NCBI GenBank assembly: GCA_022478985.1
Contig: JAKSZP010013326.1
Location: forward strand, 62,001 to 126,000
DNA length: 64,000 bases
Origin: Massospora cicadina
Lineage: Eukaryota; Entomophthoromycota; Entomophthoromycetes; Entomophthorales; Entomophthoraceae
Reading direction: 5' to 3'
Positions within the stretch are counted from its first letter, which is position 1; every line of letters begins with the position of its first letter. A model generated the notes under the pieces. That model saw nothing but the letters and a program-made list of their open reading frames with translations. It did not search any database and was not told the origin of the DNA. This document shows positions 11,373-20,245 of the stretch, one piece after another. The translations under genes and the position numbers were made by a program.

Positions 11373-12525
11373 TGTAAAATTTACTTGTTAGTTTATTATT
11401 GGCAACAAACCTAGTAATCTTTTTACTGCACAGTTTCAGTTTCCTCATGCACTTTGTCACATTGTATAATATAATAGATTATTGATTGATAATAGTATGA
11501 TGACTATTATCCATAGTTGAGTATGAATTCTTATATCTTGGCGCAACACTTGGCCAGTATTTCCAATTAAATACTTGTGATATCATGATCATAGGGATTT
11601 GTTCCCTTATTCTGTCCAATTTGATCTTTGCTGAGATTTCCTAGTGACAGTATCTCTGGTCCAACACACAGTCAGCAGCAATCCCCAATTGTGTCTCCTT
11701 CTCTAGATCCCAGCTCAGATCTTTACTCTTTTCTCTAAGAGTCTTCCAATTATCGCACACAGCAATAATATCCTTAAGAAGAATATCACAATTGAAAGCT
11801 GATGATAGTTTACTCTTTAAATTATATACTGGATGCAACAACTTAGAACTATATTTCTGTAATATGATCTAATTATCTGTTTTTTATTATAGTGAATCCT
11901 AGGGAATTTATAGTGAGGATTCAGTTGTCTAACCCTCAGTTGACACCTCTTCAATGAAACGGTAGCTGTTGCCATTGAATCACCCATCCTTGTCTCAGCA
12001 GCAATGGTTTTTCCCCATCCTGGCTAGGATTCCATCATTGTACATCCTCAAGACCTAAAATGGAAAGAGTCAGAAAACGTGTCCCTACCGTTTTTCCTCT
12101 CAATCCAATTGAAACAACCATATTTGGCTAGTAACCTGCTTAGATAATGGGACTTATTATCCATTAAGGCAGGTCACACACCAACCAATCAATTTTCTAG
12201 TTGCAGGTGGCATCACTCGCCTTGCAACTTGCTATTCATTCCCAATCAGTCAGTGATGAAACCCAACTGATCCCAATTGTTACAACTGATAGTTAATCAC
12301 TATCAGATGCCCCTATTTTGTTGGCAACTCCACCCAATGAGATCTTAAGCATTTGTCTGGATTGATACCCAATGGATATGACCAGACAAATATCCCAAAA
12401 TCCTCCAATTGTAGTTACTTTGAAACTTGGGCCAACAGATTTCCAATTCACTTTGCCTTAGGGAGTTTTCCCCTAGCAATTCCTGGTAATCTAGCAGGCT
12501 GGGAATATGGGCAAAAATCCCAACA
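11373..12525 (-). repeat. 5' LTR of Gypsy A copy 1
   Basis: 1153 bp with TG/CA ends, aligning throughout with 80-1232. It is followed at 12526-12530 by CTAGG, the target duplication partner of CTGGG at 75-79. The single difference is a G/A transition. Its promoter would drive gag-pol leftwards. Confidence 0.9.
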
Positions 12526-13189
12526 CTAGGTAATTACATAGCCAGACTTCCTACATTAGAAGCAGCAGATTGACAATTTATCTGCTAATAGTGAACTTTG
12601 GGTTTACTTTCCATCACAATTCAGCTCTTAGATTCTTTAGATGGTTCAGCAAATTTGACAATATTTTTAGTTTTTGTTTGAATTACTTTAAAAGTGTGAT
12701 TAAGAGCATCAAACGTGGCTCCAAGCATCTTCAGATGGTCCACCATCTGAGAGGTCATTGTTTGAGTCACTACCGCTGCCACAATAATCTAATGCAATTT
12801 TAGTAGGGATTAAGTCCCAACTGCATGGCTATACATGCATCAAAGTCAGTCAACACATTCACTCCTGCCAAGATCTGGGCTTCTTGATAAAACCAGTTGG
12901 CAAAACTAGCCAAGGTCTCATCCTTGAGAAATTGAATACCCATGAACTCTTGTTTATGATTCACCATCTGAGTAGGGCTTCCAAACTCCAGCATAATGGC
13001 TGCTTTTGCTTCCATGTATGACCAATTGTCCCCATTGAGGTGAGGTAGCACCAGATTTTGGCAGTCAGTGCTAAGGCAGTTCATTATGGTCATCACTTTT
13101 TGATAGTCCACATAGCTGAACTTGGTTATCTCAAATAGGCAAAAAAATGCTGGGGTGTTATCCCAGTGAAAGGTGGGAAATTTTGGCAT
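12526..13189 (-). pseudogene. Gag of an older Gypsy relic interrupted by copy 1
   Basis: 13189-12800 is open for 129 codons and aligns with gag of copy 1: FPTFHWDNTPAFF, MNCLSTDCQNLVLPHL, EFMGIQFLKDETLASF, WFYQEAQIL. It then degrades towards 12526 with a Cys-rich knuckle-like remnant, and continues at 79-1 beyond the inserted element. Gag identity comes only from similarity to the better-preserved copy in this window. It represents a sister family rather than family A, because its LTR (from 13757) differs. Confidence 0.7.
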
Positions 13190-13756
13190 ATTTCAAAATC
13201 TATCAGTTGCTCCACTTATAGAAGATCCTGAGCCAGCTACTCGAGAGCCATATGAGTGACTTTGAGAGTCATTTCTGACACACCAGCAAATGGTTTAGGC
13301 ATGTTTCAGGGTGGAGAGATCTTACTGCTTGGTGTTTCACATACCTTTGCTTCAGCATCATTTACCTCAAATTGTTTGCAATCACATTGGTGTTTTTCCA
13401 ATTCCTCAATATGCTTAGCCATTTTTGTCATCTCCACATGAAACCACTGGATGTGTTCTCAATCTGCTTCCCATTCAGTTTTTTGAAATAAAATTTCTTT
13501 GACAAGTTTGCCCTCTTTTTCTTCAAAGAGGCAACTTTTCCACACAGGTCATTATTCACCATTCCTAATTGTTTGAGCATCTCTTCCACATTGATCATAT
13601 GCTCCTCTAAGGTACTAACCTCAGCTTGAGATGCTTATCTGAGCACATTTTTATTGACATCCTGTAGTTCCGCCCAGAGCTTCTGAAGCTCTTCCTTATA
13701 AAATATTATTAAATTAGCTTTTTGATAACTCAACTACTTCTTGTAGTGAGTACCAA
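13190..13756 (-). other. Leader and gag N-terminal remnant of the older Gypsy relic
   Basis: On the minus strand there are broken coiled-coil-like stretches rich in Leu, Glu and Lys, then the conserved leader next to the LTR (TTGGTACTCACTACA... at 13742-13756), the counterpart of the primer site in family A. There is no intact frame longer than about 60 codons on the element strand. Confidence 0.5.
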
Positions 13757-14690
13757 TGTTAAAATCTTTGGCTTGGTTGGTTGCTTGCTTCTGGCCCTAG
13801 ATTTCAACTGCACAGATTTGTGGATACTTGCATTGATTAATAATATGAACTGGGGCAATATTAGTATAAAGACTATTATTTTGGTTGATTGCCCAAAAGC
13901 CACATTGAGTGAATTGTTCAATGCTAGACAGGTGCTTTGTTTTAAAGATGTTCTGGTACTGGTAGGGAACACTTTCCTTATTTTCTTCTTAAAGAGCCAA
14001 GTGTAGACTTGATAGTAATAACCTAAGGATATCTGATCCTTGCACTCTTCTCTTAAGAGTAATATTAAAACAACCAATGTTAAAATAACTTAGTTAATAT
14101 CAAGTTTGAATCTGTTTTTATTAAGGAATAATTTGGGGTTTTTATAGTTAGAATTGCACACAATTTTTCAGCTGTCTGCTGGAAACTAATTGTGATCATA
14201 CTAGTTTGATCCTCAAGTATTAGGCACCAAATCTTGTCAGGTACCATTGCCTTGGGTTTTCTAGGCAGCATAATCCTCAGTTGTTTGGTGACCAAACATT
14301 TGGTATTAGGGACTCAAAACCAATTGTTTTAGCTGATGATGATTCCACTCTTCCTCTAGCATTCAAACATTTTGATAGTTTCCAATGACTCCAATTTATT
14401 CTACTCTGAATGATTCTCTATAATTTGACTATTGGATGTTATTCCCATATCAAATTATTGCTTGATTTTTTTGGGGATGATGCCCAACAATAATCTCATC
14501 AGTCAGTGGCCTCAAATGTTATCAGGGATGATGCCTGACAATAATTCATTAGTTGGTAGCCTCAAATATCATTGGGGATGATGCCCAACAATAATCCCAT
14601 CAATTGGCCACTGTTGCCAATCCTATACAATTATAACTTAATTGTCAAACTATTAATTGATTAAAATGTTGGATTATGTGGTCATCTGAA
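13757..14690 (-). repeat. Probable 5' LTR of the older Gypsy relic
   Basis: Starts TGTTAAAATC immediately after the primer-like site, as in family A where TGTAAAATTT follows it. No second copy lies in the window, so the outer boundary is uncertain; it is placed before a repeat tail shared with 34330-34500. The sequence has no similarity by eye to family A or chromovirus LTRs beyond the start. It contains the three-copy repeat at 14471-14615. Confidence 0.4.
14471..14615 (+). repeat. Tandem repeat, about 51 bp x 3
   Basis: Three imperfect head-to-tail units, each opening GGGGATGATGCCCAACAATAAT, start near 14473, 14524 and 14574. Each unit includes a GGGNNNNNNCCC-type inverted motif. The differences between units are mainly transitions. 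It could be a variable-number block inside an LTR. Confidence 0.7.
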
Positions 14691-14840
14691 ATTCTGACAG
14701 TGAGTTAGCGGTTTCCACCCCTGCATGGTTGGAAGTTTTTGTTTTGTCTTCCTGTTCATACTTTTGATTGGGTTCTTTTGTCTTTTTTTTGATTTTTGGT
14801 ACTGTCTGTCCCCTGGTCAGTGTACCTCAAATAAAATTTA
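14690..14840 (+). repeat. LINE/SINE-type 3' tail relic
   Basis: A segment ending CCCCTGGTCAG, TGTACCTCAAATAAAAT at about 14812-14836. The same ending terminates the SINE at 16071-16098 and a second relic at 34330-34500. The match continues past the CTCA into AATAAA, so it behaves as a transcript tail and not as an LTR end. The upstream part (TTAGCGGTTTCCACCCC) is shared with 34333-34360. Confidence 0.45.
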
Positions 14841-15351
14841 AAGTTAGTTGAAGTTGATTAGTAGTTTGGAAGATGTGTCAAAAATGTCCAATTTAATAAT
14901 CTGTATTAACATATTGTTGACTGGCAATTTTATACAGAAACTGTCATGTCACCGGCTAATATTTTGTAATTGAATATGGAAGTAAATTTAAACATTCTAA
15001 ATAAACTCCAATAAATTTTATTGTACTGAATGAAATGAAATTAAACTTTGGACATATTTTTGTATAACTTTTAATTTTTACTTTTAATTTTTGTTTGGCA
15101 TCATATCATTGACAGATGATGAGTTAACTTATCACCGGTCAACAATGTAATAAAAGCAAGTGTACATGTGCATGATGCCCAGCCAAAACTACAGCAGGTA
15201 GAGATTTTTAAAATTTTAGATATAGGTGGACAGGAGGGGGTCCGTATGCACCTCATAGCCAGATTTTTAATTTTCATAGTAAAATAAAAAGTTTTATATA
15301 TAACAAGTAAAATTTTTATATATATTTAATGGAAATCAGTATATTGTTAGG

Positions 15352-15670
15352 CCGAGAAGTTTGATATTCGGTTGATTCGGTAGTCTAATGGTTTTATTGA
15401 GCGGTTGGTGGTTTAGGGTTGATTAAGCTTAACAGTTTTAATAAAGAAGTTAGTGATTGTTGATTCGATAAGTTAATTGGTTTTGATAAGTGGCTGGTGA
15501 TTTTGGTTGTTTCGATACATTTAGTTTTGGTTTACGAAGCGGTTGGTGATTAGTTGTTTTGGTATCTAATGGTTTTAACCAAGTGGTTTAGTGGTTTAGT
15601 TAATTCAATAGGTTTAATTGGGTATGGCTGAATGGTTAGTAATTTTATATTGATTCAGTATAATTTGATT
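15352..15670 (+). repeat. Degenerate minisatellite, about 45 bp x 7
   Basis: About seven diverged units of 44-49 bp run head to tail, each with a TGGTTTT start, a GCGGTTGGTGATT-like centre and a TTGATTCGATAAG-like end. The strand is strongly G/T over C/A. It has no coding potential and no match elsewhere in the window. TTTAGGG occurs by chance within one unit; this is not a telomere array. Confidence 0.65.
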
Positions 15671-15820
15671 ACTTAATTTTATCAATAACCATCTACCAAT
15701 ATAAAAAAGAATTGATTAGGATCATCAGGTAAACTTTAAGCCCACAAACAAATCTGTGTTAAACTGGGTATCAACAAGGATTAGCCTAAAATATAATTTA
15801 CAAAAGTATCAGTCTGTTGA

Positions 15821-16110
15821 GGGGGATACCCAAGTGGTAGAATAGGGTCCTCTACCACTGCCTCCCCAAGTTCGATTCCAGTACAGGAACTTTGGGTAGG
15901 GGATGACTGACTGTGTTGGCATTGCGCACCAATGCCCCGAACTGAGATAGCGAATAGCAAAGGCGGTCCATGGAGTTCCTGGCCTATCATATGCCGCGCA
16001 TGGAGGTTTTCCGGATTTTATCCTCCTTTCCCGCTCATTCGATTTCCCCTCAATCGGTGCGGTATTGTCCCCAGGTCAGCCCACCTCAAATAAAATTAAA
16101 ATTAAATTAA
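15821..16110 (+). mobile_element. tRNA-derived SINE
   Basis: The head resembles a tRNA gene with internal RNA polymerase III promoters: an A-box-like TACCCAAGTGG at 15827-15837 and a near-perfect B box AGTTCGATTCC at 15869-15879, 31 nt apart. The body (about 15890-16060) is unrelated to tRNA. The tail CCCAGGTCAGCCCACCTCAA then AATAAAATTAAA resembles the 3' end of the LINE at 22172-22210 (minus). Polymerase III transcription and mobilisation in trans by a LINE with a matching tail are established for SINEs; the partner assignment is my inference. No clear target duplication is seen. Confidence 0.7.
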
Positions 16111-16149
16111 GAAAGTTAGATTGTAACCTCCTCTAGAATGACTTGATCT

Positions 16150-16505
16150 ACCTAAAAAAATTGGGGAAAAAAACCTCCTTTAAAAAGGCACTAAAAAGTA
16201 TGAAATAATTGAGAAATTATGCCTCTGCAATAAAACCCTTTTTGAAGTTGGTGCCAGCTTCCAACCTGACTTACAGAATTTGCTCACAAATACAAATTAT
16301 ATATTATGTCTGGATTGGGTCCAAGTGTAAATTATAAGCAACTTAGAATATACAGTGCTGAGTATATACTATGAATACCTGTTATAAGTCAGTTAAAATA
16401 TGGCACTGACTTCAAAAGGGTTTTATTGCGGAGCCATAATTTCTCAATTATTTCATACCCTTTCAAGTTTTTTTAAAGGAGGGTCCTTTTTTAAACAAAA
16501 AAAAT
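16150..16505 (+). repeat. Fold-back (MITE-like) repeat, copy 1
   Basis: The ends are long inverted repeats: AACCTCCTTTAAAAAGGCAC... with CAATAAAACCCTTTT on the left, and the reverse complement (AAAGGGTTTTATTG... TTTAAAGGAGG) on the right. Arms are about 110 bp around a central part with GGATTGGGTCCAAGTG. The copies at 21292-21645 and 27558-27890 have the central part in the opposite orientation. It could form a large cruciform or hairpin RNA. Confidence 0.75.
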
Positions 16506-16724
16506 TTTAATAAGGTTCTTTCTTTCCTAAAAACTTTGCCACCAGTTCTTTTTTCCCAAAGATTTAGTGCATTCTAAAAGTAGATCTTCTTTCCAATTTT
16601 ATTAAAAAATTCCTATATTATATATCTTTTTTGAACTCTCACTATTTCTCTATAAAAATAAACTCAATATATATATTATATATAGTATCTTATGCACAAA
16701 TATACTAATAATTCATTTTATTAA

Positions 16725-17060
16725 ATACAGTTGATTTTGTTGGTCAAAACATGCTAACTTTACTGATTGCTATCTACAATAATTCATTTTTCAAATTTAA
16801 TTGTTTTATTGGTCAATCAATGCTAAATTTACTGATCGCCATCTATAATAATTTATATTAATAAATCTATTTGATATATTAGTCAATTTATGCTAAATTT
16901 ACTGATCGCGATCTGCAGCAATTCATTTTATTAAATTTAGTTGATTTTATTGGTCATTCTATGGTAAATTTACTGTCCGCCATCAAAAATAATTCAATTT
17001 ATCAAATTTAGAAGATTTTATTGGTCAAATTATGCAAAACGATCGCCAACTATAATTTAA
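16725..17060 (+). repeat. 70-bp minisatellite, about 5 units
   Basis: Units repeat every 69-71 bp, with TTGGTCAA starts near 16740, 16811, 16879, 16950 and 17019. Each contains TGCTAAATTTACTGATCGCC and AATAATTCATTTTATTAAAT. The same unit is found inverted at 21690-22080, as two or three copies at 35880-36060 and as one copy at 28460-28530. Confidence 0.8.
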
Positions 17061-17404
17061 GCTCGTCACGCGATGAACCCATACTGCCTGTATTTTGAAC
17101 ATGCCCCCAGCCATAGGACATATAACATGTCAAAAAGGTGTAATTGGTACACTTTTAATTTAAATCTAAATTTCAATGTCGTATTAAAAGCCTTCCAACG
17201 ATTACAATACTAAACTCTTGCATCACAAGGGACTGTTAATTGTGTTAACGAGTTGATTCCAGCTTGTACATTGGTATCTATCAGTCACCAAAGTATCCAT
17301 CCCGATACCATTACCCACTCCTTTTAGGATTCAATTGGGTTTGATTTTTCGATAGATGACCATTCTACTCTTAATAATTTTAAATCCTAGCTTTATACAA
17401 GTTC

Positions 17405-17540
17405 ATCGTTAATACGTTCGTCGCCATATCAACCTAAATATGGGTGATGGGGTGACGAATTAACGAATAATTCGTAGGTTTAGCATCGCTAATAGCAATT
17501 TAAAATATGGCGTTTTAAATGAGATCGAAGTGGTAAAAAA
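17405..17540 (+). repeat. Hairpin-bearing repeat left of the tyrosinase gene
   Basis: Contains an imperfect palindrome around CGTTCGTCGCC ... AAATATGGGTG ... GGTGACGAA (about 17415-17455). It aligns for about 135 bp in direct orientation with 21155-21290, right of the gene. A partial motif GGCGACGAACGTGTTAAC also occurs at 17879-17896. It could be a mobile-element end or a conserved regulatory hairpin; no coding frame. Confidence 0.55.
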
Positions 17541-18882
17541 ACCACCCAAACCCACCATTGGAGCTCAGAAGTACGTAAGAAAAAGGCGCGCAAACCGAAG
17601 TTTCTAGTTGCGCGAGTAGAGGTTTAGATTAAAACAAAATAAAATTTAAAATTTTTTAATTATACTATACTTTCTATTAGTTTAATTTTTACGATAGAAT
17701 ATTATATTATATTACAGCTTATTAAGGTATTCATTAAAACTGTCCAAATATATTTGTGGTGATTTTGAACAATTGGGACAATAGGATAGATTCTTTTATT
17801 TTTTTTCTCGCTTCCTGGTATTCGACAATTTGTCAGTCACATTTGGACCCCGTGAGAAACTCAATTGAATCACGCTGGGCGACGAACGTGTTAACAGGTT
17901 GAAACTATAATTCTATCTTTTTAGGGTACGAGGTTCCCCTTCCCAGTTTAACAGTTGATATTATGCCAATCAATACCCTGGATAATCTACTTTAAACTGT
18001 AACCATAAAACATCCTAGCTTGCCCAATTATCCTGGCATCACTAGGTAAGTTGGTGATGGGGACTTTCAATTAAGGCCATCACCGTAAATTTTTATGGTT
18101 GGGGTAACTTTTTAAAGGGTATGGGGTAGAGTAATACTTTATTTAAAACATTAGGGTTGATTAAAGTGAACTTGGATGATCCTTTAAGTTCGAGTTGAAG
18201 GCTAAACAAAATCGCTTACGATTGGTGTAAGGTTTAGGGACCAGATGGTTGGTTTTGGTAAACGGATCGAATTAAAAGCTTAATTGAGCCCCAGATGGAT
18301 TGTTAAGGGTTTATGAGATTTTATGCGAAATCAAATTGGAGGTGGAATTAATAAATTGGTTGGGGGTAAAAAATCCTTACCGACCTTGGCTTCTCAGGTG
18401 AGCTCATAGCCTATGGGGATGCATTTCGGCTGGGTTCAGATAGTGACCACTTTCCGATTAGGTTCAATTTGAATGGCTTAAACTATCAACTCGTCGAATC
18501 AACATTGCCAAAGTGGATTTAACGTTCCCATACCGTTTGGGGTGAAATTAATCTGATCTCATCATTTTTATAAAAGCCATTTAACGTTATGAGCATGTAT
18601 GGTAGCATAGTCATAACTAGTTTGAATTACCCCACATTCATCAACCGAACTGTCCGCTTGAATTATCAACTTTATGGCAGGGATGTTTAAACGGTAATTT
18701 TAATGGGGTTGATTTCACGTAGTTATTTTTAGCCCATGTAGATTTTAATAGGCGGCCAACCAAACCAGCTTCGTGATGGAGGTTAAGCGTCAAAGTAGAC
18801 AAGATTAAAGGGCAGGGTTATTAGGTACCGGTATTTCCGATCGCATTGGGGATGCAAACAATTGATTGAAGCCAGGATGGGA
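17541..18882. other. Unique non-coding region upstream of tyrosinase
   Basis: About 1.3 kb without a transposon match to the rest of the window and without a sustained open frame. It has a TATAAAAG at 18569-18576, too distant to be the core promoter of the gene at 18914. It probably holds upstream regulatory sequence. Confidence 0.4.
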
Positions 18883-18890
18883 TATATTAA
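18883..18890 (+). promoter_or_regulatory. TATA-like box of the tyrosinase gene
   Basis: TATATTAA sits 24 nt upstream of the ATG at 18914. The other host gene (53277-54016) and both antisense ORFs have a TATA-like box 27-34 nt before their ATG, so a very short 5' leader appears usual here. Position-based inference. Confidence 0.45.
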
Positions 18891-18913
18891 CGGTTGAAGT
18901 TAAGGAGGCAAGT

Positions 18914-20245
18914 ATGAAGCTTCTAGGGTGGTTGCTTAACTTTGGGTTGGTGGTATCGCAGAATTGTAGCCATGTGGCCACCCGCAAGGATGCTTCGAAA
19001 ATGAGGCCTGATGAGTGGAAGCAGTACTACTCCGCCTTCAGGACTCTGGCCAATGGTGGGCAGAAATCCGTATTGCATAGGCTCACCAGCTCACACGTCC
19101 AGTTGGCAAGTCAGATCCACGGGGATCTCAGCTTCCTCCCTTGGCACCGTCACTTTCTTTATGAATTCCAGCGGGAGCTGTTAAAGGTGAATAATAGCCT
19201 CATCTTGCCGTACTGGAATTGGACAAATGACGCCACAGAACCCCACCAATCGATAGTGTTCAATTATCTGGGTAAAAACGGTGTGGGTTCAGACAACTGC
19301 GTCAATTTTGGGATCGGCAATGGTGTGCTTAACGTCACCGCCACCTCCCAGGGCACAAGCCAACGGTGCCTTCAGCGCAATTTTGATTCCGAAGAAAAGA
19401 TCTCCCCCTTCATTGCACTGGTGGGGGTGCAGGAACTATTTGAACAGAGTGATTTTTGGGAGTTCTCTCGACGCCTTGAGTTTACCCATGCCTACCCTCA
19501 CAACAACTTGGGTGGGGACATGGCCACCATGTCGGCTCCAAACGATCCAATCTTCTGGCTACATCACGCCATGGTCGATCGCATCTACGCCAGTTGGCAA
19601 AAAAAGGGCAACAATCTTAGAAAATACCCCAAGGAGAATGTGAATGATCTCCTGCTTGAATACAACGTCAATGTCAGTAGCACCTTTGATACCGCCGCCT
19701 ACCCTTACTGCTATCGATATGACAGTTATATCGATTATCCACTACCCGGCCGCCAAACCAGCCAACCTACAAACTCTGGCCCCGATGGCCGTCCTAACTC
19801 AGACTCAAACATCTCAAACAGTGAGCCTGTTTCAGGCGGCGAGTCAAAAAGTGACGGCTCTGGCAATATAACACTATTCCGACGGCATTTCAAACAGAAC
19901 GAATTTACCCCCACGGTATCGCTACAAATCCAACCCGGCATCACCCTAACCATCGACCTCACGAAGCTCACCAACCAAACCTCCACGTGGGCTTTACTTC
20001 AACGCATCTGCCCAGCCGCAATCTGCCCCACCAACCCCCACATAGCCAACAAGCAATTCACCCCACTGCCAAGACCCATCCATCAAGACTGGATCACCAG
20101 CAACCGTTACCCTATCCTCAACTTCCGATACTTGGAAGTCAAGTATGCCATCCTCCTCTACAATCGAAACCTCCGCATAGCAAACAAGCTGAGCTCCAAA
20201 GCTAAAAGGTGCAAACCTAAGCGGTCGGTACTGGGGAAGTACTGA
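18914..20245 (+). CDS. Secreted tyrosinase-like type-3 copper protein
   Basis: 443 residues, intronless. Start chosen at 18914: it is the first in-frame ATG (the frame extends upstream only to a TTG) and gives a signal peptide (MKLLGWLLNFGLVVS). CuA ligands are His61, His69 (SQIHGD) and His78 (FLPWHRHFL). LPYWNW is at 99-104. CuB is FTHAYPHNNLGGDM (His192, His196) and DPIFWLHHAMVDR (His217/218). The family binds a dicopper centre and oxidises phenols with oxygen, feeding melanin or cuticle phenol chemistry. A Ser/Asn/Pro/Gly-rich linker (about 276-319) leads to a C-terminal region (320-443) that I do not recognise, possibly a lid or localisation domain. All copper ligands are present, so it looks functional. 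GC content is higher than in its surroundings. It could be a catechol oxidase rather than a true tyrosinase. Confidence 0.93.
   Translation: MKLLGWLLNFGLVVSQNCSHVATRKDASKMRPDEWKQYYSAFRTLANGGQKSVLHRLTSSHVQLASQIHGDLSFLPWHRHFLYEFQRELLKVNNSLILPYWNWTNDATEPHQSIVFNYLGKNGVGSDNCVNFGIGNGVLNVTATSQGTSQRCLQRNFDSEEKISPFIALVGVQELFEQSDFWEFSRRLEFTHAYPHNNLGGDMATMSAPNDPIFWLHHAMVDRIYASWQKKGNNLRKYPKENVNDLLLEYNVNVSSTFDTAAYPYCYRYDSYIDYPLPGRQTSQPTNSGPDGRPNSDSNISNSEPVSGGESKSDGSGNITLFRRHFKQNEFTPTVSLQIQPGITLTIDLTKLTNQTSTWALLQRICPAAICPTNPHIANKQFTPLPRPIHQDWITSNRYPILNFRYLEVKYAILLYNRNLRIANKLSSKAKRCKPKRSVLGKY

Larger units (their letters stand above)
80..12525 (-). mobile_element. Ty3/Gypsy LTR retrotransposon, family A copy 1 (with nested insertion)
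   Basis: Complete but defective element read on the minus strand. It has two LTRs of 1153 bp (TGTTGGG...TTTTACA), a primer-binding region next to the right LTR, gag, protease, RT, RNase H, integrase, an antisense ORF, and a purine tract next to the left LTR. The target duplication is CTGGG/CTAGG, 4 of 5 matching. About 2.9 kb (1291-4210) is a later chromovirus insertion, leaving a native length of about 9.5 kb. All coding parts carry frameshifts and stops. It inserted into an older Gypsy gag (1-79 plus 12526-13189). LTR divergence looks substantial and mostly transitional, so it is not recent. Confidence 0.88.
16140..17137 (+). mobile_element. Non-autonomous unit: fold-back repeat plus 70-bp minisatellite
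   Basis: Order: fold-back repeat (16150-16505), AT-rich spacer, five minisatellite units (about 16725-17060), and a conserved end CCCCCAGCCATAGGACATA then ACATGTCAAAAA at about 17104-17137. The minisatellite and this end recur immediately upstream of the Helentron coding region (35870-36141), and the whole unit recurs in inverted orientation at 27890-21645, split by a LINE. No protein is encoded. I read it as a Helentron-related non-autonomous element with a tandem-repeat core; the true ends are not proven. Confidence 0.55.

Noticed and set aside
13757..14840. Treating TGAGGT.../...CCTCA as the outer LTR end of the older Gypsy relics
   Set aside because: Similarity between 14820, 16080 and 34485 continues beyond the CA into AATAAA, which fits a transcript tail and not an LTR terminus.
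15395..15420. Telomere-like TTTAGGG
   Set aside because: Single occurrence inside a degenerate minisatellite; no tandem array.
16725..17060. CRISPR-like array
   Set aside because: The 70-bp units are contiguous without unique spacers, and the window is eukaryotic.
18569..18576. TATAAAAG as the tyrosinase core promoter
   Set aside because: It is about 340 nt upstream of the ATG, unlike the 24-34 nt spacing seen for the other candidate genes; kept only as a possible upstream element.
18866..18913. N-terminal extension of the tyrosinase frame to 18866
   Set aside because: The frame opens with TTG, not ATG. It lies across the TATA-like box, and the ATG at 18914 gives a proper signal peptide.
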